DNA of 64,000 bases, from the NCBI GenBank assembly GCA_016708765.1, contig JADJFD010000001.1, forward strand, positions 868,001 through 932,000, written 5' to 3'. The notes beneath the pieces were generated by a model that saw only the letters and a program-made list of their open reading frames with translations, was not told where the DNA came from and searched no databases. Below are positions 38,633 through 49,400 of the stretch, piece after piece; positions within the stretch are counted from its first letter, which is position 1, and each line of letters begins with the position of its first letter. A program made the translations under genes and the position numbers. This stretch comes from Chitinophagaceae bacterium. GTDB taxonomy: Bacteria; Bacteroidota; Bacteroidia; Chitinophagales; Chitinophagaceae.

Positions 38633-39184
38633 ATGAGTTCTCTTTCTAAAGAATTTCTAACAAGTTCAATCCGCAGGTTCCGGTACTATAAAGAACTTGG
38701 CGATAAAACTTTTGAGCAGTTAAATGATTGGGATTTTCATTATCAACCAAATGAAGAATCTAACAGCATAGCCATCATCATTCAGCATATGGCAGGAAAT
38801 ATGCTCAGCCGCTGGACTAACTTTTTAAAAGAGGACGGCGAAAAAGAATGGCGGCAACGGGATGATGAATTTGAAATACATGAATACTCAAAAGATCAAT
38901 TGCTGAAAGTATGGGAAAAAGGATGGCAATGCTTTTTCAATACTATGGAATCATTAACGAAAAAAGACCTTAAGAAAACGGTACATATTCGCAAGGAACC
39001 TCTCACAGTTGTTGATGCTATTAACCGACAGCTTGCCCATTATCCTTATCATGTGGGGCAAATTATCTACATCGCCAAGATCATAAAAAACAACAATTGG
39101 AAAAGCCTTTCTATACCAAAAGGAAATTCGCAGACTTATAATAATTCAACAGAAATAAAAGACCCAGCAAAGAAGCTCGGCTAA
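38633..39184 (+). CDS. DUF1572 (DinB-like four-helix metalloprotein)
   Basis: Intact, 183 residues. It begins MSSLSKEFLTSSIRRFRYYK. The likely metal-binding histidines are in IIQHMAGNMLSRW (first) and QLAHYPYHVGQIIYIAK (second and third), as in DinB/YfiT-like thiol-dependent enzymes. WTNFLKEDGEKEWRQRDDEF is the family's conserved middle block. DUF1572 members are soluble and of unknown substrate; a thiol-transferase activity is only inferred from the fold. It starts 14 bases after ggt, which could link it to low-molecular-weight thiol metabolism. Confidence 0.88.
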   Translation: MSSLSKEFLTSSIRRFRYYKELGDKTFEQLNDWDFHYQPNEESNSIAIIIQHMAGNMLSRWTNFLKEDGEKEWRQRDDEFEIHEYSKDQLLKVWEKGWQCFFNTMESLTKKDLKKTVHIRKEPLTVVDAINRQLAHYPYHVGQIIYIAKIIKNNNWKSLSIPKGNSQTYNNSTEIKDPAKKLG

Positions 39185-39354
39185 TGTTTAGCACCCGCAA
39201 TTAATACTTTCCCCTTCATTTGAATTCACGGAATATTATCTCTATTTTGCGCCACTATCCAGCCCAATCCGTTACGGATTATGGTTCCATCCTTCCAGAA
39301 AAGCTACAATTTATTTTACCTAACATTCTGATTTTAAGGAATTAAACCCTGTTA

Positions 39355-40029
39355 ATGAAAATTTTTATTTCGACCATAGTTGCCCTATTTATTGTATCCT
39401 CTGCCAACAGCCAGGTTGAGTTTGGCATCTTTGGCGGTCCGCAAGCGACTTCCGCATCCTATAAAATTAAAGAGGTCAAACAGAAGACTGATTACAAATT
39501 TGGCTTTCAATTTGGCGGAATGATGAAAGTCCCTTTTGAAGGGAATCTCTATTTTGCCCCGGCAGCTTTTTACAGCATGAAGGGTTATAAAGCTACATTT
39601 AACCGAGTTTCGTTTCCACCGGATAGTTTTGCAGTCGATAACAATACTACCTTCCATAACTTCGAACTTGCTGCTCTTTTACAATATGATTTTGGAACAA
39701 AGCCTGGTCATTTTTTCTTAAAAGCTGGTCCTTCTTTGGAGCTTCAATTAGTTGGTACCGAAAAATTCAACCGATCCAATGATGTAGCGGTTGACAGAAA
39801 AATTAGATTTGGATTTGCAGACTATGGCCGTTATCTCTTCAATTTCCTAACAATATTGGGATACGAAACCAGTAGTGGCTTCACCATTCACGGACAATAC
39901 TCACTAGGCCTTGCCAACACAATTAACACAGATGGCGGTCCAACTGTAAAACATCAGGCTTTTGGTATTTCCTTTGGAAAATACTTCAATCGCAAAAAAA
40001 TCATCATCGATACAAGAAATATCGAATAA
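39355..40029 (+). CDS. Outer-membrane beta-barrel (PorT-like) protein
   Basis: Intact, 224 residues. Signal peptide MKIFISTIVALFIVSSANSQ, then alternating hydrophobic/polar strands (VEFGIFGGPQATSASYKI, FGFQFGGMMKVPFEGNLYF, FAPAAFYSMKGYKATF) typical of eight-stranded barrels of the outer-membrane beta-barrel family in Bacteroidota. The C-terminus ends HQAFGISFGKYFNRKKIIID, so the last strand is followed by a short tail instead of a terminal Phe. The specific function is unknown. It is followed by a good terminator. Confidence 0.8.
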   Translation: MKIFISTIVALFIVSSANSQVEFGIFGGPQATSASYKIKEVKQKTDYKFGFQFGGMMKVPFEGNLYFAPAAFYSMKGYKATFNRVSFPPDSFAVDNNTTFHNFELAALLQYDFGTKPGHFFLKAGPSLELQLVGTEKFNRSNDVAVDRKIRFGFADYGRYLFNFLTILGYETSSGFTIHGQYSLGLANTINTDGGPTVKHQAFGISFGKYFNRKKIIIDTRNIE

Positions 40030-40055
40030 CGATTCTACTTAATCTTTTGTTAACA

Positions 40056-40088
40056 AAAACCATTTCGCAATTGCTGCAAAATGGTTTT
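40056..40088 (+). terminator. Rho-independent terminator after beta-barrel gene
   Basis: AAAACCATTT (40056-40065) pairs with AAATGGTTTT (40079-40088), with an inner GCA/TGC pair, followed by CGTTTTATT. The remaining gap to 40211 holds nothing else recognised. Confidence 0.75.
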
Positions 40089-40211
40089 CGTTTTATTAGG
40101 TACACTAAATATGACTTTGTCCTTTCATTCCTGTACAAATTCTATTAAGACCTATTATTGGTATTGAATTTGCCCTACAGCAACGATTGCCTATTTTTAC
40201 AGCTTAAATAG

Positions 40212-43200
40212 TTGAACCTGAGGAGATTTAAAAAAATACTGAAATGGTTTTTTCTGTCCCTGCTTTTTCTTATTGCAGCGGTCTATATTTTCATACAAAC
40301 TCCTTTTGGACAAAACTGGATTGCACGACAGGTTACAAAAAGACTTTCAAAAGACCTGCAAACAAAAGTCAGCATCAAACATGTTGATTTTTCTTTACTC
40401 AATAAGATGCACCTGGAAGGTGTGTTAATTGAAGATCGGCAAGGTGATACACTTTTGTACGCCAACGATATGAAAGTACGCATCACCGATTGGTTTATTT
40501 TTAAAAAACAAGCCGAGCTTAAATATATCGGTCTTGATGATGCGATAATAAAATTTCAACGAAAAGACTCTCTCTGGAGCCAGCAATTTCTTTTCGATTA
40601 TTTTTCTTCACCTTCTACAGGTGCGCCAAAGAAGAAAGCAGGCATTCAGCTTAACCTTAAGCAAGTCGAATTCAACAATGTAACTTTTATAAAAAAAGAT
40701 GCTTGGCTTGGAGAAGACATGACTATCAAGCTAGGTAAGCTAGATTTAAATGCAAACAACCTCAGTTTTTCAGGCAATCAATATGAAATTAATTCTTTAA
40801 TACTCCGTAATCCTGTTGTTGCTATTAATAGTTACGGAAAACTTAAGCCAGCCAAAATCGAGACATTTAATGATATAAAAGAAGAAATTCAAAAGGCCAC
40901 TTCTTGGAATACCGGAAATACAATTTTTAAAATCGGTAATCTGAAAATTATCAACGGTACTTTCAAAACTGATAAAGAGACTGAAAGGGCTCCCTTTGAC
41001 TATTTCGATGGGCAGCATATTTTATTTACAGAGATCAATGGTGATTTTAAAAGTTCCAGTTTTATTGGCGATACTATTTACTCAAATCTGAAATTAACAG
41101 CGAAAGAAAGAAGTGGGCTTGCATTAAAAAATCTTACTGCGGATGTAAAACTGACACCGCAAGGAATGTTCTTTAACAATTTAGATATTTCTCTAAACAG
41201 AAGTACTATCAGAAATTATTTTTCTATGTCTTATGATGACTTGAGCGATATGGGAGACTTTATTCACAAAGTGAAAATGTCTGCCAATTTTGAAGACTCG
41301 TATGTTGACAGTGATGATATTGCTTTTTTTGCACCAGCACTAAGAAGCTGGAATAAAGAAATAAAACTGGAAGGAAAAGTAAAAGGTACGGTAGATGATA
41401 TTGCTGGTAGAGATATGATTATCCAAGCAGGCAATAATACTTTATTCAACGGGAATATTTCCATGACTGGCCTACCCAATATAAATCAGACTTTTATTGA
41501 TTTTAAATCGAATGATTTCAGAACTACTTACGGAGATGCAGTTACCATTGTTCCTGCATTGAGAAAAGTAACCAATCCTGATCTTCGTAAACTACAATAC
41601 GTCGCTTTCAAAGGAAGTTTTACTGGTTTCATTCGTGACTTTGTAACCTTTGGAACCCTACAAACAAACCTGGGTTCACTATCCACTGACCTTAATATGA
41701 AACTTCACATTGGTCAAGACCCGGTTTACTCCGGAAAGATTGCTACCGATAATTTTCGTTTAGGAGAATTGCTTGGCCAAAAAAATCTTGGTGCTATCTC
41801 CATGACAGGAACTTTGAAAGGAAAAGGTTTTACTGAAAGAAATATAAACACATTGGTGGATGGGACTATCCGTTTTATAGACTACAACGGCTACCGATAT
41901 GAAAACATTACTGTAAAAGGAAAGCTGGAGAAAAAATTATTTGAAGGTGTAGCCGCTTTACAAGATAAAAATGCTGAACTGATTCTTAATGGCATAATAG
42001 ATTTCAATGGCCCTGCTCCCCGATTTAATCTAATAGCCGATATAAAAAAAGCGGACTTCAATAACCTTAATCTTACAAAAGACAGTCTTGGCTTTACCGG
42101 AAAACTAAATTTTGATTTTACTAGTAATAGCATTGATAATTTCGTTGGCGAAGCAAGAATAACAGATGCAGAGATTTCAAAAGGTGGGCTTAAAATACCT
42201 TTCGATTCTTTGGTCATTACCTCTAAAGATGTTGATGGCGGAAGAAAACTTGACATTTATTCCAATGAATTTGAAGGAACTTTCACCGGAGATTTTAGTC
42301 TTACGGATTTGCCTAATGCCTTTACTTATTTGTTGAACAAATACTATCCTGCATATGTTGCACCTCCCAGAAAATTTCCTAAAAATCAGGATATAACTTT
42401 TGATATTAAAACCTATTATGTTGATGATTATTTACAGATATTATCTCCAGCAATAACTGGCTTTAACAACAGCACATTAGTGGGGAATTTTAACCTTGCA
42501 AAAAATGAAATAAATGTGCTGGCCAATGTTCCTCAAATGAAATTTAAACAATATAATTTTGACAATGTCTCCCTCAGGGCAAAGGGTAACTTTACTTCAC
42601 TGGCCGTTACCGGAGAGGCCTATAATATTAAGCTTAATGACAGTTTAAACATACCAATGGTTTCCTTTTCTATTGATGCCAGAAATGATTCATCCATTGT
42701 GAAAATAAAATCCGGCGCTAATAGAACTGTCGATACTGCCAACTTGAATGCGTTAGTGCTTACCTATAATGATGGAGTGAAAATCGAATTTGAACCTTCT
42801 ACATTTACCATCAACAGCAAAACATGGGCAATCGACGAAACGGGAGAATTGGTCTTTAGAAAAAATACACCAGCCAGCGGTTTGCTATTATTAAGCGAAG
42901 GTGATCAAAAAATTTCTTTGCGAACAGAAAAATCATCCAGAGGAGATTGGAATGATATAAAAATAAGTTTGACTAAACTTAATCTTAGCGACTTCGGTCC
43001 ATTTTTTATACCAAAGAACAGACTTGAAGGTTTACTATCTGGCGACATACTTGTTGAAGATCCTACAGGTGATATCAATGCATATTCGGATAATATAGAA
43101 ACAAAATTTCTACGGCTGGATAATGATTCACTTGGGGAATTAAAAACCACTTTATCCTATAAGAATAGTACCAAACTGCTTAAAATAAATGGCAGCACCG

Positions 43201-45068
43201 TAAATCAGGAAAACTATCTCGGTTTTGATGCAAACATATATATTGGAGATGCCGAAAAAGCAAAAAATAATTTGATTGCATTAAAAGCAAAACAATTCGA
43301 AATAAAAATCCTTGAACGTTTTCTTGGCACTTTATTTAGCGACATGCGGGGTTATCTAACTGGCGATGTAAACCTAATCGGCGATTTTAAAGAACTTACA
43401 GTAACCGGAAAAGGAAGATTAAAGAACGCAGGATTAAGAGTGAATTTCACTCAATGCTTTTATAATATTATAGATACAGACATTGAACTTACTTCAAAAA
43501 AAATAGACCTTGATGGAATTGTACTTACCGATACGGTAACAAATAATCCAATCTACATTACAGGAGGTATCGATCATGAGTCATTTAAAAATATGTTCTA
43601 TGATCTAGACATATCTACTCAAAAGCCAAAAACAGTTGGTGCAGCAAATAACAAACCTATCTTGCTATTGAATACAACGTTTAAAGACAATCAGCAATTT
43701 TATGGTTATGTGAAAGGGACAGGATTATTACAATTAAGAGGACCGCAGTCAGATATGTTCATGACTATTAATGCTGTTGCATCAGATCAGGACAGTAGCA
43801 ATATTACTCTTCCACCAAGTTCAAGCCGTGAATCAGGCATCGCTGATTTTCTGGTAGAAAGAAAATATGGTAAAGAAATGGAAGAGGTACAATACACAAG
43901 TAATGCTACTAATATTATATATGATGTGGACATTACTGCTAACCCAATGGTAACGGTAAAAGTTATTCTGGATGAACTTACCGGAGATGAAATTAAAGGG
44001 AAAGGTACAGGTACATTAAATATCCGTTCCGGTTCTACCGAGCCATTATCATTACGAGGCAGATTTGATATTGATGAAGGAAGTTACTTATTTACATTCC
44101 AGTCTTTTTTTAAAAAACCTTTTGAACTAAAAAAAGGTGGTAATAATTATATTGAATGGAATGGTGATCCTTATGATGCTAATATTCAGTTTGATGCCAT
44201 TTATACTGCTGAAAGAGTAAGCTATGCCCCGCTAGCTAATTTATTAAAAGTAAATACCGCTGCTTCAACTGCCAGAGGAGATGTATATGTAGTAGCTTCA
44301 CTCACAGACAAGTTGTTTAAACCTCAGATTAAGTTCTCACTTGATTTTCCAAATACAAGTGCCGCCGCAACTGATCCAGAACTTGCATTAGTAATACAAC
44401 AACTGGAAAAAAATGTAAACGAATTAAACAGACAGGTTACTTACCTTATTGTATTCAATAGTTTCGCCCCAAGTGAGTTGGCGAACAGTGAAGTTGGCGG
44501 TGGTTCAGTTGTAAATACTATCTCAGGAATATTCTTAAACGTTATTAATGATCAGATCAATAAAATATTAGGCAACCTGCTGAAAAATGACAAGTACAAT
44601 ATCAGCCTGAATACATCAATCTATAATCGCAATCCTATAGACCAGACAAAAACCTCTCTTAATCTTGGTAGTAATGTAAATTTTTCCATTGGCCGTTCTT
44701 TCTTTAACAACCGCTTCATTATTTCTACCGGAGTTGGTTTTGATGCTGCCTGGCAGCAAACAGATGTAGCACAAAACATACAACTGTTGCCGGATGTAAC
44801 ATTAGAATGGTTAATAAACCAATCTGGTAGTTTAAGGGCTTCCTTCTTTTATAGAGAAAACGCAGATTATCTCACAGCAACTGTAGGTGGTGGGTCTGGA
44901 AAATCTACAAAACGATTTGGCGGTAGCCTTTCTTATAGAAAAGATTTTGACAAGCTTAGCGATATTTTTAAACGAAAGAAAAAACTTCCTCCGCCAGAAC
45001 CTGAAGAGCCTTCGACTGATGCTAATATTCCAAAAGAAGAAAAGGAAAATCAAGATCCAGGCAATTAG
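40212..45068 (+). CDS. tamB: TamB-like translocation/assembly protein (DUF490)
   Basis: Intact, 1618 residues, the largest gene here. An N-terminal anchor helix (FFLSLLFLIAAVYIFIQ) is followed by the AsmA/TamB start FGQNWIARQVTKRLSKDLQT. A very long beta-taco region repeats G-x-L patterns (GKLDLNANNLSFSGNQYEIN and many others). The conserved C-terminal DUF490 domain contains LSLRGRFDIDEGSYLFTFQS, FFKKPFELKKGGNNYIEWNG and the last strands before a charged tail. TamB-type proteins bridge inner and outer membranes and carry lipids or help barrel assembly. The start is TTG at 40212; there is no nearby ATG that keeps the signal anchor. Its stop overlaps that of ribBA on the other strand. Confidence 0.92.
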   Translation: MNLRRFKKILKWFFLSLLFLIAAVYIFIQTPFGQNWIARQVTKRLSKDLQTKVSIKHVDFSLLNKMHLEGVLIEDRQGDTLLYANDMKVRITDWFIFKKQAELKYIGLDDAIIKFQRKDSLWSQQFLFDYFSSPSTGAPKKKAGIQLNLKQVEFNNVTFIKKDAWLGEDMTIKLGKLDLNANNLSFSGNQYEINSLILRNPVVAINSYGKLKPAKIETFNDIKEEIQKATSWNTGNTIFKIGNLKIINGTFKTDKETERAPFDYFDGQHILFTEINGDFKSSSFIGDTIYSNLKLTAKERSGLALKNLTADVKLTPQGMFFNNLDISLNRSTIRNYFSMSYDDLSDMGDFIHKVKMSANFEDSYVDSDDIAFFAPALRSWNKEIKLEGKVKGTVDDIAGRDMIIQAGNNTLFNGNISMTGLPNINQTFIDFKSNDFRTTYGDAVTIVPALRKVTNPDLRKLQYVAFKGSFTGFIRDFVTFGTLQTNLGSLSTDLNMKLHIGQDPVYSGKIATDNFRLGELLGQKNLGAISMTGTLKGKGFTERNINTLVDGTIRFIDYNGYRYENITVKGKLEKKLFEGVAALQDKNAELILNGIIDFNGPAPRFNLIADIKKADFNNLNLTKDSLGFTGKLNFDFTSNSIDNFVGEARITDAEISKGGLKIPFDSLVITSKDVDGGRKLDIYSNEFEGTFTGDFSLTDLPNAFTYLLNKYYPAYVAPPRKFPKNQDITFDIKTYYVDDYLQILSPAITGFNNSTLVGNFNLAKNEINVLANVPQMKFKQYNFDNVSLRAKGNFTSLAVTGEAYNIKLNDSLNIPMVSFSIDARNDSSIVKIKSGANRTVDTANLNALVLTYNDGVKIEFEPSTFTINSKTWAIDETGELVFRKNTPASGLLLLSEGDQKISLRTEKSSRGDWNDIKISLTKLNLSDFGPFFIPKNRLEGLLSGDILVEDPTGDINAYSDNIETKFLRLDNDSLGELKTTLSYKNSTKLLKINGSTVNQENYLGFDANIYIGDAEKAKNNLIALKAKQFEIKILERFLGTLFSDMRGYLTGDVNLIGDFKELTVTGKGRLKNAGLRVNFTQCFYNIIDTDIELTSKKIDLDGIVLTDTVTNNPIYITGGIDHESFKNMFYDLDISTQKPKTVGAANNKPILLLNTTFKDNQQFYGYVKGTGLLQLRGPQSDMFMTINAVASDQDSSNITLPPSSSRESGIADFLVERKYGKEMEEVQYTSNATNIIYDVDITANPMVTVKVILDELTGDEIKGKGTGTLNIRSGSTEPLSLRGRFDIDEGSYLFTFQSFFKKPFELKKGGNNYIEWNGDPYDANIQFDAIYTAERVSYAPLANLLKVNTAASTARGDVYVVASLTDKLFKPQIKFSLDFPNTSAAATDPELALVIQQLEKNVNELNRQVTYLIVFNSFAPSELANSEVGGGSVVNTISGIFLNVINDQINKILGNLLKNDKYNISLNTSIYNRNPIDQTKTSLNLGSNVNFSIGRSFFNNRFIISTGVGFDAAWQQTDVAQNIQLLPDVTLEWLINQSGSLRASFFYRENADYLTATVGGGSGKSTKRFGGSLSYRKDFDKLSDIFKRKKKLPPPEPEEPSTDANIPKEEKENQDPGN

Positions 45069-46270
45069 CCTTTATCTAAAATTTCATGTCCTAACTTATC
45101 CCTCTTTGTTTGCAGGTATTTTTCATTATGCGGATTAGGAAAAATTTCAATTGGAATATTTTCTACTATTTCTAAACCATATCCAATCAGCCCTACCCGC
45201 TTCTTTGGGTTATTCGTCATCAATCTTAATTTATTAATATTTAAATGACGAAGCATTTGTGCACCCAATCCATAATCTCTTTCATCCATTTGAAATCCTA
45301 GATGAAGATTCGCATCCACCGTGTCCATTCCCTCTTCTTGCAAACGGTAGGCTTTCAATTTATTTAATAACCCTATTCCTCTTCCCTCTTGGTTCATATA
45401 TAATATTGCTCCCTTGCCCTCTGCTTGTACCATTTTCATAGCTGCATGTAGTTGTTCTCCACAATCGCAACGAAGGGAACCAAGAATATCTCCAGTAAAA
45501 CAAGATGAATGTACTCTTGTTAATACAGGTTCATCTTTTTCCCATATTCCTTTTATTAATGCAAGATGTTCGTTGGTCGAATTTTTCTCTTTAAACGCCA
45601 CCAATTGAAAATCGCCAAACTGGGTTGGCATTTCTACTCTTACTATTTCTTCAATTAGCGAATCACTTTTTATTCTGTACTCAATAAGATCTTTAATAGA
45701 AATTATTTTAAAATCAAACTTTCGGGCTATTTCCATTAATTCTGGTAAACGAGCCATTGAACCATCATCATTCATAATTTCCACTAACACTCCACCCGGT
45801 TCAAAACCTGCCAATCGAGCAAGATCAACTACCGCTTCTGTATGTCCGGCCCTACGAAGCACCCCTCCTTTTTTAGCTCTAAGTGGGAAAATATGACCTG
45901 GTCTGCCAAGATCTGCAGGAATAGTTGCAGGATTTATTAAAGCCTGTATAGTTTTTGCCCTGTCGTGAGCCGAAATACCGGTTGTACAGCCATATCCAAG
46001 CAAATCCACAGAAACGGTAAAGGCCGTTTCATGTAATGCTGTATTATTATTTACCATCAACTCAAGACCAAGCTCATCGCATCTTTCTTGTGGCAAAGCC
46101 ACACAAATCAGGCCCCGCCCATGTTTGCTCATAAAATTGATAACTTCTGGAGTTGCGTTTCGGGCAGCGGTAACAAAATCGCCTTCATTTTCACGGTCTT
46201 CGTCATCTACCACTATTACCAGCTTTCCGCTTTTTATATCCTCAATTGCACTTTCGATAGTATCTAACAT
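45065..46270 (-). CDS. ribBA: Bifunctional 3,4-dihydroxy-2-butanone-4-phosphate synthase / GTP cyclohydrolase II
   Basis: Two first steps of riboflavin synthesis in one cytoplasmic enzyme of 401 residues. The RibB half starts LDTIESAIEDIKSGKLVIVV and has DDEDRENEGDFV (metal/acidic loop), CTTGISAHDRAKTI and GRPGHIFPLRAKKGGVLRRA with HTEA. The RibA half has VHSSCFTGDILGSLRCDCGE with three zinc-binding Cys, then MNQEGRGIGLLNKLKAYRLQ and LRLMTNNPKKRVGLIGYGLE. I chose the ATG at 46268-46270, because the longer frame to 46381 adds a hydrophobic stretch foreign to RibB and covers the promoter box at 46286. No FMN riboswitch was seen in the short leader. Confidence 0.95.
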   Translation of the reverse strand: MLDTIESAIEDIKSGKLVIVVDDEDRENEGDFVTAARNATPEVINFMSKHGRGLICVALPQERCDELGLELMVNNNTALHETAFTVSVDLLGYGCTTGISAHDRAKTIQALINPATIPADLGRPGHIFPLRAKKGGVLRRAGHTEAVVDLARLAGFEPGGVLVEIMNDDGSMARLPELMEIARKFDFKIISIKDLIEYRIKSDSLIEEIVRVEMPTQFGDFQLVAFKEKNSTNEHLALIKGIWEKDEPVLTRVHSSCFTGDILGSLRCDCGEQLHAAMKMVQAEGKGAILYMNQEGRGIGLLNKLKAYRLQEEGMDTVDANLHLGFQMDERDYGLGAQMLRHLNINKLRLMTNNPKKRVGLIGYGLEIVENIPIEIFPNPHNEKYLQTKRDKLGHEILDKG

Positions 46271-46285
46271 TTTACCAATTTTCTG

Positions 46286-46293
46286 CAAAAGTA
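46286..46293 (-). promoter_or_regulatory. Bacteroidota -7 box for ribBA (TACTTTTG)
   Basis: Exact TAnnTTTG on the minus strand 15 bases before the ribBA ATG, with a TTTG further upstream (46310-46313) at a rather short spacing. It supports the shorter start and implies a very short leader. Confidence 0.5.
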
Positions 46294-46450
46294 AAACAAA
46301 GAAACTGCCCAAAGAGATTAAAGCACTAAAGGCAGCGAAAATCCTTTCAAATCTGTCTTTTAAGTGTGCATATGAAATCACATTTTGTTAATATTTACAT
46401 ATTATTTATTAGCAAATAATCCCTTTCTTTGCTCCCGAAAATCAATCTAT

Positions 46451-49400
46451 ATGCTTAAGAAAATTAATTTGCTTTTATCAATTGCACTGTTGCTTAGTTC
46501 TACCCTTGTGGCACAGGTAACTACGAGTAACATTTCCTGTGTTGTAAAAACCTCTTCAGGGGATGGGCTTGCTGGTGCATCAGTTACAGTTACTAATAGT
46601 TCTAACGGTGAAGTTTTTTCTAGTTTAACCCGTGAAGGCGGACGTTATGAGCTAGCCAACATTGCCCCTGGAGGACCTTACAAAATTGAAGTCTCTTTTT
46701 CTGGTTATGAAAAAATTGTCCGGGAAAACATTTTTCTTGGTCTCGGTGAAACCAGTCAGCAAGATTTTATCCTTTTAAATAAAACAACTGACCTGAAAGA
46801 AGTTGTTATCACTACTGCAAGACGTTCTCTTGAATCAAAAGGTGGAACTGAAACAACAGTAGGAAGAGATAAAATGGCTAATTTGCCAACAGTAGGAAGA
46901 AATATTTCTGATTTCTTAAGGTTTGTACCGCAAGCAAAAATTACCGGCGACGGTGGCGTTTCTATCGCAGGACAAAATAATCGATACAACTCTTTTTATA
47001 TTGATGGAGCAGTTAATAATGACGTATTTGGACTTGCCGCTTCTGGAACAAATGGAGGACAGTCTGGAATTGCACCTATTTCAATTGACGCAATTGATCA
47101 GTTTCAAGTTGTTATTTCTCCTTACGATGCATCGTTAGGTAATTTTACAGGTGGTGGTATAAATGCTACAACCCGTAGTGGAAGTAATGTATATGAAGGT
47201 TCTGTTTATCACTTCTATAGAAATGAAAATCTTTCTGGCAAAAATCCTGCTGGAGATAAAGCAGCGGCAACTAAGCTTCCTAATTTTTCCAACAAAACAA
47301 CTGGTTTCAGAGTTGGTGGCCCGATAATTAAGAATAAATTATTCTTTTTCTTAAACGGAGAAATCCAAAGAGATGAAAGACCACAACCTTTTACTGGGAC
47401 ATATGGAGGAAGTTCATCTGCAACTGACATAGCAACTCTAACCAACTTTTTGCAGACAAATTATGGGTATGATCCAGGTGGATACCTTGACAACCCAGAA
47501 TTGGTGGAAGCTGATAGAATAGCAGCTAAGATTGATTGGAAAATTAATGCTAAAAATAAATTAACTGCTAGCTATCGTTATAATGAAGGTTTCCGAAATA
47601 ATGTAAGCCGAAGCAGTGTATCAACTATCAATTTTTATAATAATGGATACGCATTTCCGACTACAACACAGTCTGGATCTTTAGAACTTAACTCTCGTTT
47701 TAAAGGTAATGCCAATAATAAATTATTATTGACCTTTACAGAAGTTGAAGATGACCGTGGTGCTATCAGCAGTCCGTTCCCAAGAGGAACTATTCGTGAC
47801 GGTTTAGGCTCTATGATTTTTGGTACAGAAGAATTTTCTACCGGCAATCTTTTACAACAAAAGAACTATGCTTTATTTGACGTATTCAAATTTTATAAAA
47901 ACAAGCACTCATTCTCAATTGGTACCGACAATGAATTGAGTACATCATTAAACATATTTATTCGCCAGAACTATGGGTCTTATACATTTGCGGATTTAAA
48001 CACTTTCCTAACAGGAGGAACCGCCGCAACTTATAATAGATCATATTCCCTTCTTGACCCAGGAAAATCTGGTGATGAATCTGTGAATGCTGCTGCCAAG
48101 TTTAATACTGCTCGCATTGGTTTTTTTGCCAGCGATGAAATAAAGATAAATGACAACTTTACATTAACAGTTGGTGTAAGAGCTGATAGAACTAAGTTCT
48201 TAACAACTCCTAGAACTGATAATTTCTTTAATGATACTGCTGTTGCAATTATATCGCAGTATTATGATATGAAAGGTGCCCGTTCCGGTCAGATTAGCGA
48301 TCCAAAATGGTCATTAAATCCCCGTGCCGGATTCGTTTATAAAATACCTGAAGAAAATCTTACGATTCGTGGAGGTGTTGGATTCTTTACTGGTCGTGTG
48401 CCTTTAGTATGGCCGGGTGGAGTTTATAACAATAATGGAATTAGTGTTGGTGGAGTAGCCAGAAGCAATGTTGCCTTTAGAGCTGATCCATTTGGCCAAT
48501 ATGAAGCAAGTGATTTTGGAATTACCTTACCATCGCCTTCAGGTCAGGTTGACCTTATTTCCAAAGATTTCAGATTGAATAAAGTATTCCGTACCTCATT
48601 AGCTGTTGATAAAAACCTTGGAAAAGGTTGGAAAGCAACTTTAGAAGGTGTGTTTACAAAAAATATTAATGAAATTGATTACAAAAATATCAGCATATTA
48701 CCTCCTACTCAAAAAGCTGTTGGCATTGACGACAGAAACGTATATAATCTAATTGGAAGTTTTGCTGCTCACATACCTCTTAGACCTAATGGAAGTACAC
48801 CATACACTGGTATTTATCTTTTGAGTAACAATGATGGCAAAAAAGGCTTTTCTTATAGTCTAACGGCTTCTATTGATAAGGCATTCTCCAAAGGATGGGC
48901 ATTTAATGCTAATTATTCATATGGAAATTCCATCGTATTAAATGAAGGGACAAGTTCGCAGAATAATTCTCAATGGAGATTTATGGAAACTGTTAACGGA
49001 CGTAACTTCCAAGGCCTTTCTAATAGTGACTACGATCCAGGTCACAGAATAAATGCTTATATCTCTAAAAAGTTCAGCTACCTGAAAGGTTTAATGGCTA
49101 CTACTGTTTCTCTTGTTTATAATGCACAAAGTGGAAACACATACAGTTATGTTATGAACAGAGGTATGGTAAAGGATTTGGATAATTTTGAGACGAATGA
49201 TCTTATTTATGTTCCAACAACAGCAGAAATATCTAGTATGGTGTTTTTAACCAATGGAGCTTTAACTGCGGCTCAGCAAAGAACTGCATATGATGATTTT
49301 CTTAATCAAGATCCATATTTGCGTAAAATTCGTGGACAATACTCAGAAAGAAATGGTGCCAGATTGCCATTTACTAATGTGGTTGATTTAAAACTACAAC

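Noticed and set aside
45065..46381. Longer ribBA protein starting at 46381
   Set aside because: The extra 37 residues are hydrophobic, absent from RibB proteins, and overlie the -7 promoter box.
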